Shown in pieces: positions 11,001-25,800 of a stretch of DNA of 64,000 nucleotides. The stretch covers positions 10,292,001 to 10,356,000 of the forward strand of contig NC_083535.1 in the NCBI RefSeq assembly GCF_032362555.1, written 5' to 3'. Position 1 is the first letter of the stretch. Every line of letters begins with the position of its first letter. Both the position numbers and the translations under genes were made by a program. The DNA comes from Amyelois transitella. Lineage: Eukaryota > Arthropoda > Insecta > Lepidoptera > Pyralidae. A model generated the notes under the pieces. The model saw only the letters and a list, made by a program, of their open reading frames with translations, was not told the DNA's origin and did no database searches.

Positions 11001-14000
11001 CCTCTTTTTGATTTTAGTTAACAAAATGATCCTTTCAGCTGCGTCTGTCAAGAATTCGTTGATCTTCGTTTTGAAGATCTGTGGGTCATGTTTCGCTATT
11101 TTCTTCAAGTGATCCCAAGCCGCTTTACAGTCGGCTTCTAGCCTGGCCAGGTTAACGCTTAGCATATCGAAATCGACCTTCGACGCCCTTATTACAGGAC
11201 CCACCTAGCAGAAATTGCAAAAAAAATATTTTAGTCTTCAATTTGTAAATTGAACTCACTGTAAATTGACAATTTAATACAAAATTTAAAGACAGGTAAG
11301 TACGTAAAATAACGGAAAGTATAGATGTAAAGGGGACACTAGAACGAGTTAATGTCCAATGTGAAGTAGATTCTTACCTCACTGAACAGGTCGGTTGTAT
11401 CTGGGAATTTCTCTATAATAATTTCACAAACATGATACAGCAAGGGGTGTTTGTGTACGGTGTCCTTCACTTCCATAACCTTCGACAGATACTCCAACCG
11501 GAACCCCTTGACTTGGCTGCCGTTAAGAAAGCTGCCCACAGATCGCAGAGTAGATAGAATTACTTTGAAAGTCTTGTTGTTTTTTAGAAGTTCAATACCT
11601 TGCATTAGATCCATGAGTGGTTCAGCAATTTCTTTCTGTAAATTTGGATTTTTGTTATAATTACTTCTGCTTAATTATAATTCGGAACTACATATTTGTT
11701 CAAATTATGATATACGTATGAAAATGCGTGCTAAAAATTATATGACTTACCTCCAAGTTGTCAAAATCTAATTTGAAAACCCATAGTTTAAGGCGGGAGG
11801 AGAGTTCGTTGATGGAAAAGGTCAGTAAAAACTGCTCAGCACTGCCGAGCGGCAAGTCAGGGTTGGCATACTGAAACAAGGTTTTGAAAATAACATGATG
11901 TGGATGGAAAAAGAAGGACTAGTAAACATGGCTGGTGACTTTTAGTACTCAATAGATAGTATTCTGGAAAAAATCGAACCAGGTTTTCACCATAGTTATA
12001 ATCGCTTGATTAAAGCAGTACAATTTCATCGAGAAAAAAGGAGAGGATTCTACGATACATCCCCAATCCCCATACTAAATAAGGTATTGTTTTATTTTGT
12101 AAATATTTGCCTCTATACATAAATATTTTACTCTTATGTCATCTACCTGCGCTTCCTGTATTTTAATTTTCTCCTCCTCGGTTGGCAGAATAGTTAGCAA
12201 CTTTTCTATTCCTTCCCGGCTAATGACTGTAGAGTCCATTTTCATAATAGCAGCTTTGATTGATTGAGGTGTGGGCAACTTCTTCATAGCAATGTTGATG
12301 GCGTTGGATCTCTTCGCGTCCAAGATAAGGTTTCTTTTTGGTTCGGATAATTTCTAGAATTCAAGAAAGTGAAATTTGCATAGTATGAATTGCAAAGATA
12401 ATACTTAAGAGTGTAATTTTAATAGAAATTTAATTATTTAATACTTACTTCCTAATTTAGGCGAATCAGGAACAAACATGAAACAAAAAGAAAGTATTGA
12501 AATATACTTAATTAAACAAATTAGGTGAATTGCATAAATAATTGGGTTACCCACTTTGATTATCAAGTCGTTGGTCCTGGATTCGAAGAGATGTTCCAAA
12601 ATATTTGTATCTAGAGGTATATTTGGAAGGTCATCCCAAATGCATCCACCAATTTTCGATCTGAAGTTTATAGGTACGGGATTGTCTTGAATTTCTCGCC
12701 AGAAAAGCTTTACAGTCTTTTTATTTTTTTTGATTGTTGAGCATTCTGATTTTGTGGAAGTTTCTGTAGTGAAAGACGGTTTAGGAGGCGGGGCTGGGAT
12801 ACAATTTTTAGGTGAGTTTGAAAATGAATTTGGTAAGGGTGGAGGTGGGCCTGCAGATAACATATTGGGTGGTGGTGGAGGAGGGCCGTTGGGCGTACTG
12901 GAGACCTGTGAAATCTCATCATCGGAGTCCTGCCTTAATTCTGAGAAATCTAGATCACAGAGATGAAACGGCCGGTTTAATGAAGCCTGTTTTAACTCCT
13001 CCCAGTGTAAATCATTCTCTGATACTTTAATTTCATGTGTTAATTTTGGGGCCTTTTCTATGCTGGGACTTTTGATTACTTCTGAAAAGTTAAATTTTTT
13101 TTGATTAATATTCAAATTTTTTCTCATTATATAATCGTCTTTGAATGATTTTACAACCTTTATTTTGTGATTTGGCTAACTCTTCTTTCGCCTTTGACAC
13201 AATTCCTGCCATCTCAGCAACTCTCAAGGGCTTTTCCTCAGTCGTAGGACTAACTGGACTTGTCAGTCGCTGTGCTAAGTCCTTAATACTATGTTCTCTA
13301 TTAAGTAGTATTTCTCTGTCATCTTTAGTTTCAACAGCATTCTCCAATTGTTTTTGACGAATTGCAGCTAATGCATCCACGCCATTAACGCTGTGACCTA
13401 AAGTGCCATTTTGAATTCTTTGTTTAAGACCAGAAGTGTATCTTTGGTTCCCTGAAAGAAATTAAAGTACTTATTTAATAGAAATATAACCTTTACTTAT
13501 TTGAGCATATAAGCCAGATAAAAGCGTCATGTAGTGTATCAAAGACAAACATTAACTGGTGCAGATGCGAATTAAGAAGTTAAATGGACTATTAAGTGTG
13601 TTAGTAAATGAACAAACCATTCTTCAAAACATCAGCTAACTGTCCATGTCTCGTAGTCCTGATTGAGTATGGATTGTCTGCCTCCTGGTTGAGATTATGA
13701 CCATTAGTGTAATGAATAGTGCCATTTCCGTTTGTTGTACATTTGCTGTAGTCAGGAAAAGAGGTTTTCAAAAGCTCCTCTTGATGACTTATGTGGTGGG
13801 CTTGCCTTACAAATCTATCTCTTCTTCTTAGAGCAGTCCTTAATTCTGCATTATCTTTATTTTCTATTGCCGGTAAAAACTGAGGCCTGTGATTATTTGG
13901 TATTTTTTCTGGTTCCGGAGGTTTCGCTGTTGTTAGTTAAATGCAAGAAGTTAAAATTTAAGCATAATATTTGCGGACATACAATGGAAGGACGCAATTA

Positions 14001-16877
14001 TTTAAGAAACCATTATGGGATGTACGAAACGTGAACTTTGAAATCATTTAAGAAGACGATGAAATATTTCGGGATGAAGACAGTGCATGCACAGAAAACT
14101 TGAGTGTTAATAAAATCACACACATTAAAACAAACAATAAATAAGACTAATTTTACGCACCCTTTTCTTTTATTTGTTGCTTTTTAGATTTTCTTCGATC
14201 TGTAGTATTCGACTGAATACTTCTTCGACGTACGGATGAAATGATTGATTCATCTAAAAGCCTGCAATTTTAAATTTATTTTGTGATTATGTTGCGATTT
14301 ATTTGCTTTAAGTAGTGAAGTGAGTAGTAGTATCGAATGTATCCACCGATTTTGACAAAAAATACTTTTATGGCGACGTTGTTAGATGATATGATTTTAA
14401 TTATATGGGTTACTTACTTAAGAGCAGTGCCAGTCTCATCTCCATCCTCATACTGGAGCACAGCATCGAAAATTTGCAACTGCCTTAGCAAATCTAAATC
14501 AGTTCCTTGTTTTGACATGTACAGTTGTATTATATCATCTATACCTTGTTCTTGCAGGGAATCTACTTGATCATAATATGTGTCTCTTTCTGGAATCTTA
14601 TTTAGGCATGCATTGATAAGTGTGGTTGCATATATAAGAAGTTCAGTATCAGAAGCGTCCACGTCTTGAAGTATTTTCATGACATTGAACCAAGGTCTTC
14701 TTCTGAGCGGTAGGTCGACGGATTTCACAGCATCGATAAGGAGTAAACTGTTGCTTTCTGAGTATTCTACGAAAATGACTAGTAGTTTGAGTGTGGTTTT
14801 AACTACATGGCGGTATGTGCTGAGGACGAGAGAATAGAGCCACTGGATGCACCCTTTGTGGGCCATGAGTCCGTGCATGCCATCCACGTAAAGCAGGATC
14901 TGGAAAAGTGTAGAATTTAAGACATCTTTATCATTTTAATGTGTTTAGCGGTGTTGCTTTAGAATCGATGTTCCACTCCCTAGGTGATTTGACAAGCGTT
15001 CTGGTAAGACTTTCCGTGTAGTACCAACCGCGGTTAAATTTAATAATACGGTTTTGAGAATCAGTCACGAGAAATCAGGTTTTCAAAGTAAACATTACCT
15101 CTAAAGGGTCAATGAACTTCAGGGGTCGGTATCTATTTTTTATATCTACTTATTCTTTGACAAGATATTTATATAAATAACCTTACCTTACCTTGCGGGT
15201 CAGACATAGTTTTCGTTACATAGATATACATTTCGTGAATCTGTGTACCTACCTGTCCTAGCGCCCTCAGTGTGTAGTCAATGTAGTTCTGCTGCTCCAA
15301 GTTGCTGACTTGCATCAGGCAGTCCAGGCCTTTGTTGGCCACGAACTCGTGCACAAAGTCCTTATCCGACTGAAGGGTCTGTTTCAACGAAAACAGAGCA
15401 CGACGAAGATCTCTTCCCTGTGTGTTTAACAGCCTCTCTGGAAAATTAAAAAAATAACATACATATAAGGATAGACAGAGCCTACAACCTCGAGCTCAAT
15501 CATGGATGACATTTAAATAGTGACATGTTGTTAGCTCATCGCCAAAATTTTGACTTGCTTTTTCCTCGCTACCAGATCTGAAGAAACTATATGTCTTCTG
15601 ATATATCTCAATTTTTTGATTACATAAATCTGTGATTAACGATATTGGTAATACATAATTATTCAAGTATTGTACTTTTAACGTATTTTGTATCACTTTC
15701 TGATGAATGGTTAATCCCACTTCCTTAACAAAAAAAAAACAAATCTAAATCCGCAGATATAATAATTTGAAACTGAGGATAGTGACTTACCAATGATGGC
15801 GTGAACACGTACAGGTAGCTGAGTTCGAAGTACGAGCGCATTTTTTCGACTGAAAAGTAAAAAAAATATATATTTATATAAATAAAAAATTTATGGTTTA
15901 GGAGTGAGTGTTGAATCAACTTATTAAAAAAAATGCCGTTTGGCTGATATCGAATCAAAAGAACCACATTAAATTAAAGTGATAAAAAAAAGAGAACGAT
16001 CAGAACGAAATATTTTTATAACAAATAGTAAAAAGATTTGACAAAGTTTTGGTATTGTCGGGGGTAAGGTAACAGAGTCGCAGTAGCTACCAGGTAATTA
16101 TAATAAAAGTAAAAATCCTTTTAGGTCCGAGATCATACATTCATACATTCGCTTAATTCTTGGAACCGCAATCACAGTACTATTTAAAAAAAATAGTTTT
16201 CGCGCGTACGTAGAAGACACTTTATTACAACTCAAATAGGTTGGCGAATCAAATTATATAAGTATCTGTCAATTTTTTTTAGGAAAAAAAAAAACAAATG
16301 GTTTTTTTTTTGTTTATTGGGTGTTAAGAAAAGTTTCATCAAGAAACGCCTGTCTTATTCTACCCTTACAATAATGTTAAAATTCATAAAATCAAATTAC
16401 GTTTTTTTTATTTATATAAGTATATTACGCGGGATTTTTAAATCATCTGTAACTTTATGTACACAAATATAGACGAAAACCTAATTGTAATCACGAAGAG
16501 GATACTAAAGTTTTAAGTAGAAAAAGAAATCTTTGTAAAATTGAGGATTTTGTCTTTCAACACTTGGAAAAAATAACGCTCTAACTAAAATTCGCGATCA
16601 TGTTAAAATTAACAGAATATTGCACTCACTCTTCGTCGTTCTCCGTTTCCTCATCATAAGATTCCTCGCAGAAGCCGGAATCCATTGAATGCTGTGACAC
16701 CAGGGCCAGAACCTCACCACGAAGCTGAGCTGAGGCAGCCCGCGACCACAACTCATCGTATTGATTCATTTTCTACAGTACGAGTGGGAAAATACGATGC
16801 ATCGCATCGAAACACAGGTTGATGCTAACCGTAGCTTGAAATGTGCTCGGCACAAGAAAATATCAACTTACCGCCAT
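8028..16877 (-). CDS. Fhos: FHOD-family formin, short isoform (no GTPase-binding domain)
   Basis: Formins of this family nucleate and bundle actin and are needed for sarcomere and stress-fibre organisation. Exons (minus): 16877-16872, 16772-16630, 15849-15791, 15437-15253, 14899-14418, 14261-14161, 13926-13618, 13451-13158, 13081-12555, 12353-12147, 11870-11751, 11635-11378, 11204-10990, 10767-10575, 10259-10114, 9500-9385, 8494-8440, 8052-8028. The lengths sum to 3441 bases, 1146 residues, with every junction in phase. Landmarks: DID repeats from [19 protein letters not shown] to the 14.4-kb exon, a disordered linker, FH1 prolines (13081-12555), FH2 from KTVKLFWRE to [14 protein letters not shown], then a basic DAD tail. 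The N-terminus ([15 protein letters not shown]) replaces the GTPase-binding domain found in the 26.5-kb isoform. Family identity is from remembered human FHOD1/3 similarity and is very clear in DID and FH2. Confidence 0.9.
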
Positions 16878-19800
16878 GTTAAAATAATTAAATAATTAAA
16901 AAAAATTGTCTATCCTTGGAATAAACAACGAGTGTTTTATGTCCCAAGGGATTTATTGAAATCAAATAAATAAAAATATTTCAATATAGGATGGCGAACG
17001 TATGTGGTCGTGGGCGGTCGTAATCGAAATGAGTAAAAGGGGGCATCACGAACCGATTCCCGATCCCGCAGTCAATGTCAATCTTTTTGCTAAACTAATC
17101 TAAACTTATCTTCACAAACAATTTATGTAATGCGAACTCTAATTTTATCAACAGGTCGCTTAGAAGTTACAATTATTTATAATTTATATAAATATAGCGT
17201 AAATATAGGTACGGCAAAATTAACCTACAAACCTCGCTCATCCCATTCCCAACTAATATTGATGCAATAGTAAGTTTATTTGTTTATTTGCTGTCTCGTA
17301 TAGATATAATTAAGCGTCTGGAGAAGGATATACGATAATTTCATCCAGGTAAAAACCTGAATTCTTTGGTAGGCGGTGCCAAATCTGTGCGGGCGAAGCT
17401 GCGTTGTAAAGCCTGTTTTTTTAATGCTTAATTGTAAATTGCCAATTGTACCACCATCGCAGCACAGCCATCGCTTTGGGAACATGCTGTGAAGTAGTTT
17501 ACTAAGTTCATTGTTTTAGCACGACCGTTTTTGCACCAAAGCGATTCAAAAAAGTTTGATAGAAACACTCACGGTTTCGCTGTAGTTTTCTAGACTTTCT
17601 ACGACGCGAATGTTTGTATTTAGTTCGATAATTATTATGATCTACCTTCTATCTATGATCGATATTATGTAACTCTTTTCAATAGCCATAAGACTCGGAG
17701 GGTGATGTTTTTCTCTACACTCGTATAATTGAGATTTAGAGCCCAGCTCGCCCATAGTCTTTGATCATTTACATTAGGTATATCTAAGCCCAGCGTGTGA
17801 AACAAACCCAAATTTGGAAGGCTCTTCCATGATTAACTTTTGCAAATTAAGCATAAATAAAATTATATTAAACCGTAATAATACGAGTCTAATGAGGATA
17901 TTAATTGGCGAAGTAGATCTCTAAATAAACTAAATTAAAAAGTAATTACTAAAATTAAAGTAAATTAAAAGAAATATTTATTACCTAATAGTTTGTAAAT
18001 TGATGAGATGTTAAATGTACCCTACGAAAACTAATAGATTTTTATATTAATGAAATTTTTTTCTAAGTAAAATAGAAAATAGGTACATACATGGGTTATG
18101 AAAACTTCACCTAGCCAACTCCGGGCTCCCTAACCAATCAGCGGCAATATCCTCGCTCCCCAGCGGGCTGATAGAATAATATACGGAAGTAACTACTGGG
18201 AAGGATATGCGCGTAACATTTAATAATATTGTTTATTTTCCCCATTTTTTTGATTAGGAGTCATTATAACAATAATACACATATTTTCTGTGATTTCAGA
18301 TTGATAAGTACCTACCTAACTACAGCGTAGTTTTTATATTAGGTATAACAGAAATCTGGATAATAGGGAAAATACAATCAACACAAGAATTCTATTGTAA
18401 TTTAAGCTACAGTAAAATTTCAATGAATACCTACTAAAGTTTAACAATATGATTAGACGTTAGTACCTACTATAACGGTTTAAAGAAAAGCGGTTTGATT
18501 GTACAGTTTTCGAAAAATATTCTTTTAGCTTCTATTAGAAATACTAAAGCCTAAAATGTCTATACATATTATGTTTCAAGAACAATTCTAAAAAAATAAT
18601 CATAATATTTGTTTATTTCTTACCGAATCACATGCATATTCCCTATTGTCAAGTTTATATTTCAGATTAGTGTGGAACTTATTAAAACGTCGAATAATAA
18701 TAGTTCGATGAGTTCCCGTTTGTCTGCAAATAGATCAAAACAAGTTTCGGGCACAACACATGTGTGTATATATGTATTCAGGTTACCTCATGAACTGATT
18801 TTCTGGTATGAAATGATTTCCTGGTAATACATTGAAAAACAAAATAAAAAAAAAGTATTATAAGCACGACGAAGTAAACAGAGAGAAGTTAAGTGAGTGG
18901 TAGTATTGATTTTGTTTGTTTGTTTGTAAACTTTTTATTACCTACATATAAAAAGAAATAGGTATAACAAAAAAAGTCTTATTACGTAGACACAAAAGTC
19001 AATACACTGTTTGTGTAGTTATTGCTCAGTCAAGTTCTGTTCTCATCAAATTATAGCTTTTGTCAGATTCTCTTCTTGTTAACTTCTATTTTCTTTTACA
19101 TCAAAGTATGGACAGTTGTTAAAGATATCTGTAGGTAATATAATTCTTTACGGACACCAAATCTTGTCGAATCCAGCTTGGCAATTACGCATATGCAACT
19201 AAAGAGCTTGGAAAGCTCTAATTACTGGCTGATAACAAATAAGAAAATCAAATGAACACTTACTTGTCCTGCAGACCTTCCAACTCTTCGTCCTGCTCGC
19301 CCAGCGTCGAGTCCAGATCCAAGTAGGGTCCGTAGTCACCATCTTTGAAAATTTGCAGTGTCGCATCGTCCAACTGCAAAAGAAACTAGGTATGATGACT
19401 TACTATTTTTTAAACAAGTTGTTGCTTGCGCGAATTCGTTATCACGGAAGAGTCTGTCATGTAAGTCAATACTTTCTAAAATGTATTGTGAACCCTGTGT
19501 GTAGTTCAGGTTAAAAAGCTTATACATACATAAAATCACGCCTCTTTCCCGGAGGGGTAGGCAGAGACTACCTCTTTCCACTTGCCACGATCTCTGCATA
19601 TTTCCTTCGCTTCATCCACATTCATAACTCTCTTATACGAGTACAATAAAAAAGTTTTTCTCAAAATCCGTTCGGTAGTTACAGAGGTTACCCTTATGGA
19701 GTAGTTAGGCTTATCCAACTATTGCTTAATCAGCTCTAATATTTTTTTCCAATGAACTTAATAATGAAAATAACATAAAACGGAACAATCTAATCCGTTC

Positions 19801-22800
19801 AATGTATATCGTAGAATAATTCAATACTCCATAAGTGGCTATAATTATTGAGAAAATTTTTTTTGTTCACCCATCCCGTGGTAAATTGGACTACTGTGAA
19901 ACTTTGCTTAACCTTTACGATCGCAGGCTGAACGCACAAACCACCAGACCATGGCTTGTGTTTATCATAACTCCATCTATGTTTCATATCTATTATTCAT
20001 TAACAAATGGTTGCTGTTATATGCTTGACATCAGAAGCTTTTATGTACAGCACATAGTACAACTACTTATTTTAAGTTCTATGGAAACAAAGAGATGGCG
20101 CTAATGTCCCAACATTCTCTATAAACATATCGGCACCTTAGGCAACTCCATTTTTCCATGGATGTTAGAGGGAATATCTCATCAATAGGCTCATCTAGTA
20201 CAAGTTTGGTTATGGGTTAGGTTCTCCTGCAAAGGTTGCGGTGGTCAGACGGTCTCTTCGTATAAAAATCTGACTTATGCAATCCAGTGTCATGGTCGAA
20301 AGGTTTACATCGGGCTCCTCACCTGAACGGTGAGTATGTTATTGGGTTCGAAGCCAGAAGACAAAAGAATATGGGCTATCCTACTAATATTATAAATGCG
20401 CTAGTTTGTTTGTCAGTATGGATGTTTGTTAATCTTTCACGCAAAAACTACTGAACCGATTACGATGACATTTGGTATGTAGGTAGCTGAAGACCCAGAA
20501 TAACATATAGACTTTTTATCCCGGAGTTCCCGCGGGATTGATTCCACGCGGACGAAGTCGCGGGCGGCCTCTAGTAAAAAATATTTTTTTTCAATAAGTC
20601 AACAGTTACCATGCTCGCACGAGGGATCTTGTTATAAAATGACAAAAGCTAGTTTTTTTTTAATATATATTTTAATTTTGTTCATTAGCTACAATGTGAA
20701 CTGCATTATCGCCCGTTGTATGAATTAGGTAAGCCCAAGTTCACCAGTTGGCAACTTGCCAAAACGTACTTTGTAAACTGGAGCGAGTCTGGAAATAGCC
20801 CTGTCTCTTCCCTTTTAGCCCTAGGATTAATTTTCATTTCATAGAAAAATCTGGACCCTTAATTGTATTACAAAAACCCATTTGGCTTAATGTTACAGAA
20901 AAATCAGAAAATAATAGAAATTTTATATTTCAATAAACATCTACTTGATTTAAATATTTTTTTAAATTTTTGTTTCAGAAAGTAAATTATTTGTTTATAT
21001 CTGGTTTCTACGTACATCTCTGTTTCTTTATAGTTATAACGTGTAAAAAAATCGTATCGCAAACTCCAGATGAAAACTAAAAGAAAAAAGATTGAATTTC
21101 TAACCAAGAAACCATGCTTTAATACTACGAGAGAAGTCTATAGCTAGGCTTCTATCTAGCGTTTTTGCGAAGATCAGAATGTCGTAACTAATATAAGGCA
21201 TAACATTAGATGTCATATAGTCTGGTTTTGCTGAAGTGTTTAGTGAATTATTAATCTTTTAATCTATCTTCTTCCTCATGGCTTTCCCGATGGCATTCAT
21301 CACTGCTGAGGACACATGGATCCTGGATTGGTGAGTCAGACTTTTTCAGGAAGCGACTCCCATGTGACCTGACCCGTATTGGATCGATCACGTGCATCAC
21401 CTGCACATTCAGGCAACTGGATGGTTTGCACCATCCAGTTGCCTGAATGTGCAGGTTTCCTCACGATATTTTCTCTCCACCATTCTTTAAATCAATATAT
21501 GTAGATATGAAATTGAAAATCAACTGACTGGCATATCAACAATTTAGTTTTACGGAGCCGCAGGCGACTAGTAGTATTATACTCGTATTAGTATGGATTC
21601 TTTCGTTTCGCAGGCGGTCAAAGGGTAATCCTATTGGTCGGGAGTGTTTATAATCTAAAAATAATATTGCGAACGCAACGCCTCATGTGTACATTACTGG
21701 TTTCTCGGAACCAACGATACTATCTATTTTTGTGTGTGAATAATTCATTACTTTAATGAGTGTTTCATTCATGGGAGATATGGGATTAATGTGTTATCTG
21801 TGTTAGTTGTGAACGCAAAACATCTCTTCTATGGAAGAATGATTTTTTTTACATTTTAGGAGCTAGATTAACTTATTATCTAGGTTGGGTCATAACTGGT
21901 ACTCGTATTTTGTTACCTACTAAAGATCCCTGTAAGAGGGACAGAGACGTTGTATTCTTCTGTTTTTGGACTTTATAATATTTGTTCCTGGTATGTTCCT
22001 TTTATATAAGCCCCGTGCCTTGTGTTGAAATTCTATTTATGTCCAAAGTTTAAACATTTTTGACATCAATTATTTAACCGAAAGTAACAATAATTCCGAT
22101 ATTATTCTAATTTCAATTACTACAAAATAAAATCTACATACCTACTTAGTTTTAAATATAACTTTTTGTAGCTATCGGTTCGACGTTGATTTCCACGTGG
22201 TGTGAAGCCCTCCGAATCCTCCGATTACGCGTCCGAACGGGTTACCCGGAGTGCAGTTAGATCTTAATCTATTAGTACTCAGTAAAAAGTTTAAAGAACT
22301 CTTAGAGACAATGATACAGGTATTCATCATTAAACAGCGTTTGCGTTTATGAGTAATTCCTACCAGTATTTTAGTCACCGACAGTGTCACACGAGCCATA
22401 CTATTATTAGTAACTGTTCTCATTTATATATTAATGTTTTGGTTGGTAGACTTGATGTCTGGGAAGCCACAGCCTTGCTAGACTACCCATGCAGGATGTC
22501 TGTAGCTTTAAATCATATCCAGTTTGTAATTGCCCAGAAATTTTCGATCGCCTATCTTCCTGGCGTATTGGTACGAGTTTTTCATCCCTAAAAGGAATTT
22601 AGGCTGCACTAATGATTACGGTCTGTAAGACAGAAATAATGTTACTACAGGGAGTGATAAGGACTTTTTTCTATGTTCGTCTTAAGGCCCGCACCCAAGG
22701 TACTTCTCCGGAAAGGTGAGAATGAAACCGGGACTAACGCCACTAGGAAGAAGAAGGTATTTTCTCCTGTTGTAGGACCTATTAACATCGATATATTAAC

Positions 22801-25800
22801 AAGTGAAAATTGTAATCTAACAGCCATCATGGTTATTGTTGAAGGAAGTGCTTTAATATATTTTATTGGAAATATATTTCCGGACGAACCCTGAAATATT
22901 TCCCGGGTAGGCCGTACCCGAAACAAACACCAAAAGCATGAGGATCAGTTATTAGGGGTTATTGCACAAGGTAAAACCGCTTATTCACTTTTTTAAAGGA
23001 TGTCCCCGGAATCTTCCCCAGGGACGCACCCGGGACGACGTTAAGATTGAAGTGTGATAAGGATTTTGTACTTATAATAGTGTTACCTTACTTAACTTTA
23101 ATAAAAAAACAAATTGATCCGGAAAACGATAAGCATAATGAGTAAGAGATAAGTCCGAATTACGCAAAACTAATGGATTCACGATATTCCGATGATATCA
23201 CAGTGTAGACTGTCATTACACAACAATGCTTCATTTGGTCAATCAATCTTTGATGTAAATCGCACTTGCATTTAGAAAATTGCTAAAAAAGAAAGATAAT
23301 TGCTTTTGTAGCAAGGTAGATCAGATCATCAATTTTGATAATGAGTTGATAATTAAATTTCAGCTAAACAAAAATACAAAGTATAAGGCATTACAGACAT
23401 TACAATTCATATTTATACATATTCTGCAGGATTACTTTTTGAGGTGACGTGCAAAATAGGTTTTTTACTTGAATCGAAACAAGTTTTAATCAAAATCAAA
23501 TGATTTCTTTATAATGGCGAATCTTCAATGTCCAAAAGATGTTAGGTACGAAGTTTGAGTGTGAAGATAATATCTATGTATTTGTCTGTAAAATCATCAC
23601 GTCTATATTTGTCACTCAACAATAACGAGTGTTAAGTGATGTCACTTGTAGAGGGTCTGGCTTATGTCATGTAACCTTGCAAGGACCTAAGCTTACCTCG
23701 ACGTTCTTATATTTTAAACTGTTTTTTATGAATTCACGAGATACATAAATCCATTCGTAACTTAAATTTTATAACTTGGGACATTTTGGTAACCTTCTTA
23801 AAATAAGAGTGAATTTATTTCGTGCTTTTCATATAGTATGTATAGGTACTTATTATATAGGTACTCGTAGTTAATATTTTGTTTTGATAATCTGCAAGCT
23901 GTGAGATTATGTACGATGATGGACAATCTGGTTTTGTCTTACTGTCCAATCTTAATATAATTCTTTTACGAGAAAAGACAAAATTGTTAAAAGTTCAAGC
24001 GAACCCAGATAAAAATCTATGATCTAAGTATAGTGCGGCGTACAATGTGTATCATAACGGTACATCAATAAACACATTATAATATAGAAATATTTAACAA
24101 TTAAGGTAAAGACCTTATAATACTTGAATCCAATAAAGTACTTGAATATTTCTTTTATTAATGAAAGCAAACTAACTATTTAAAAAAGACTTAATTTATT
24201 ACACACCATAAATAATTGTTACCAAACGTTACACATAAGATCGGCGGAACAAATTAGTTTCCGTTGCCAATTAAAGTAATTGTATGCAAGGGTACACCTA
24301 TCGCTAGCGTACTTGGCCCAGAAAGTGATTTGCTAATGTTGTTTAAGTGGTATTCTTAGACCAAATAATATTAAAATTATTTTATAGATAAGATAAAATA
24401 AACAAAACAACAAAATCAACTGCGAGAACTGACAAGTAAAGTGAAAGATAATTTACTAGTCTTTTTCTTATAGCCTTAAGTTTGGTTCTTCAACGTACAA
24501 ATCTGTTTTTCGATGTAAATGTTAAATATGAATCTTTTATACTTAATAAGTCACATCCTCAGGTTATTAATTAATGGCCGGAATGTCGGATTTGAATCCC
24601 GGCGGATTTTCCGCGTGGCCGACCTTAGTGTAGTTCAGTGGGGATGTTTAGTATTTGAAAAAATACTTTCGGAACACATAATGAGGTATAAACACGGTCA
24701 GTTTCTGATTACACATCACGTTTAGACCGATGTTTTACTATACACTAAAACAGCAAGGCCATTCCATTGAAAACTAATCAGTGTATTTATTATATTATGT
24801 ATAGTTAATGCAAACCACCTTATGATCCGTGGAGAGGATGAGTAAAATCAGGTTGAGTAAGTGAATATACTAGTAATAATTAACTTTTATGAAGAATGAA
24901 CGTGATCTTTGGCAGGAGAAGGTCTTAACAAAGGGGATATCCTGGACAAAGGTCAGCCCAAGAGTACCCGAAACCGTCGAGCATGCATTAAAATAATTAT
25001 AAACACGGTCAATTTCTGATTACACATTACGTTTAGACCGATGTTTTACTAAACACTAAAAAAACAAGGCCATTCCATTGAAAACTAATCAGTGTATTTA
25101 TTATATTATGTATAGTTAATGCAAACCACCTTATGATCCGTGGAGAGGATGAGTAAAATCAGGTTGAGTAAGTGAATATACTAGTAATAATTAACTTTTA
25201 AGAAGAATGAACGTGATCTTTGGCAGGAGAAGGTCTTAACAAAGGGGATATCCTGGACAAAGGTCAGCCCAAGAGTACCTGAAACCGTCGAGCATGCATT
25301 AAAATAATTATAATAATTGCGAATTTCTAAGATAACTCTAATATTTTAAAGAGGTGAAATGGAAAAGAAATGTTGTCTCGTCTCACCTGCCTGCATGCGT
25401 GAACAAATATTTGGAGCAACGAATATAGTGCGTGAGTAACGTGCTATTTCTAACAAACAGCACACCTCCAGCACTTGTGCACTAAAATTAGTATCATTAA
25501 TTATGCAAAACATTGTCTTATGGAGTATTTAGGTAATCATTGATTGAAAATTTGTCATTGAGGGTGACAAGACAAGTAGAAGCCAAGACACTGGTTTCCT
25601 GTTTTAAGGTATAGGTAACTTGTCCACTTCGGGCTCTATCCCGAGAATGCAACGGGAAAATGAGTCGGCATTATCAAAACTTTACGAAGCAAGAGTTTGC
25701 GCATTACATACTTAAAAGCGAGATTTTTATGTACCCGCGTTGACCACTTAAGACCTTATCTAACCATCAGGCAGATTGAGGATAAACAAAAACAAAAGTA

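Noticed and set aside
12730-13030. Glycine-rich plus-strand frames opposite Fhos
   Set aside because: Antisense shadow of the proline-rich FH1 codons.
13105-13163. Apparent one-base frameshift between two Fhos open frames
   Set aside because: Removing a 76-base intron (13157-13082) joins the frames exactly; the text between is A/T- and lysine/asparagine-rich and looks intronic. Kept as a short-intron finding.
22645-22926. Paired open frames on both strands resembling a gene
   Set aside because: No family recognised, flanked by stops, and shares phrases with repeats elsewhere; treated as an old element remnant.
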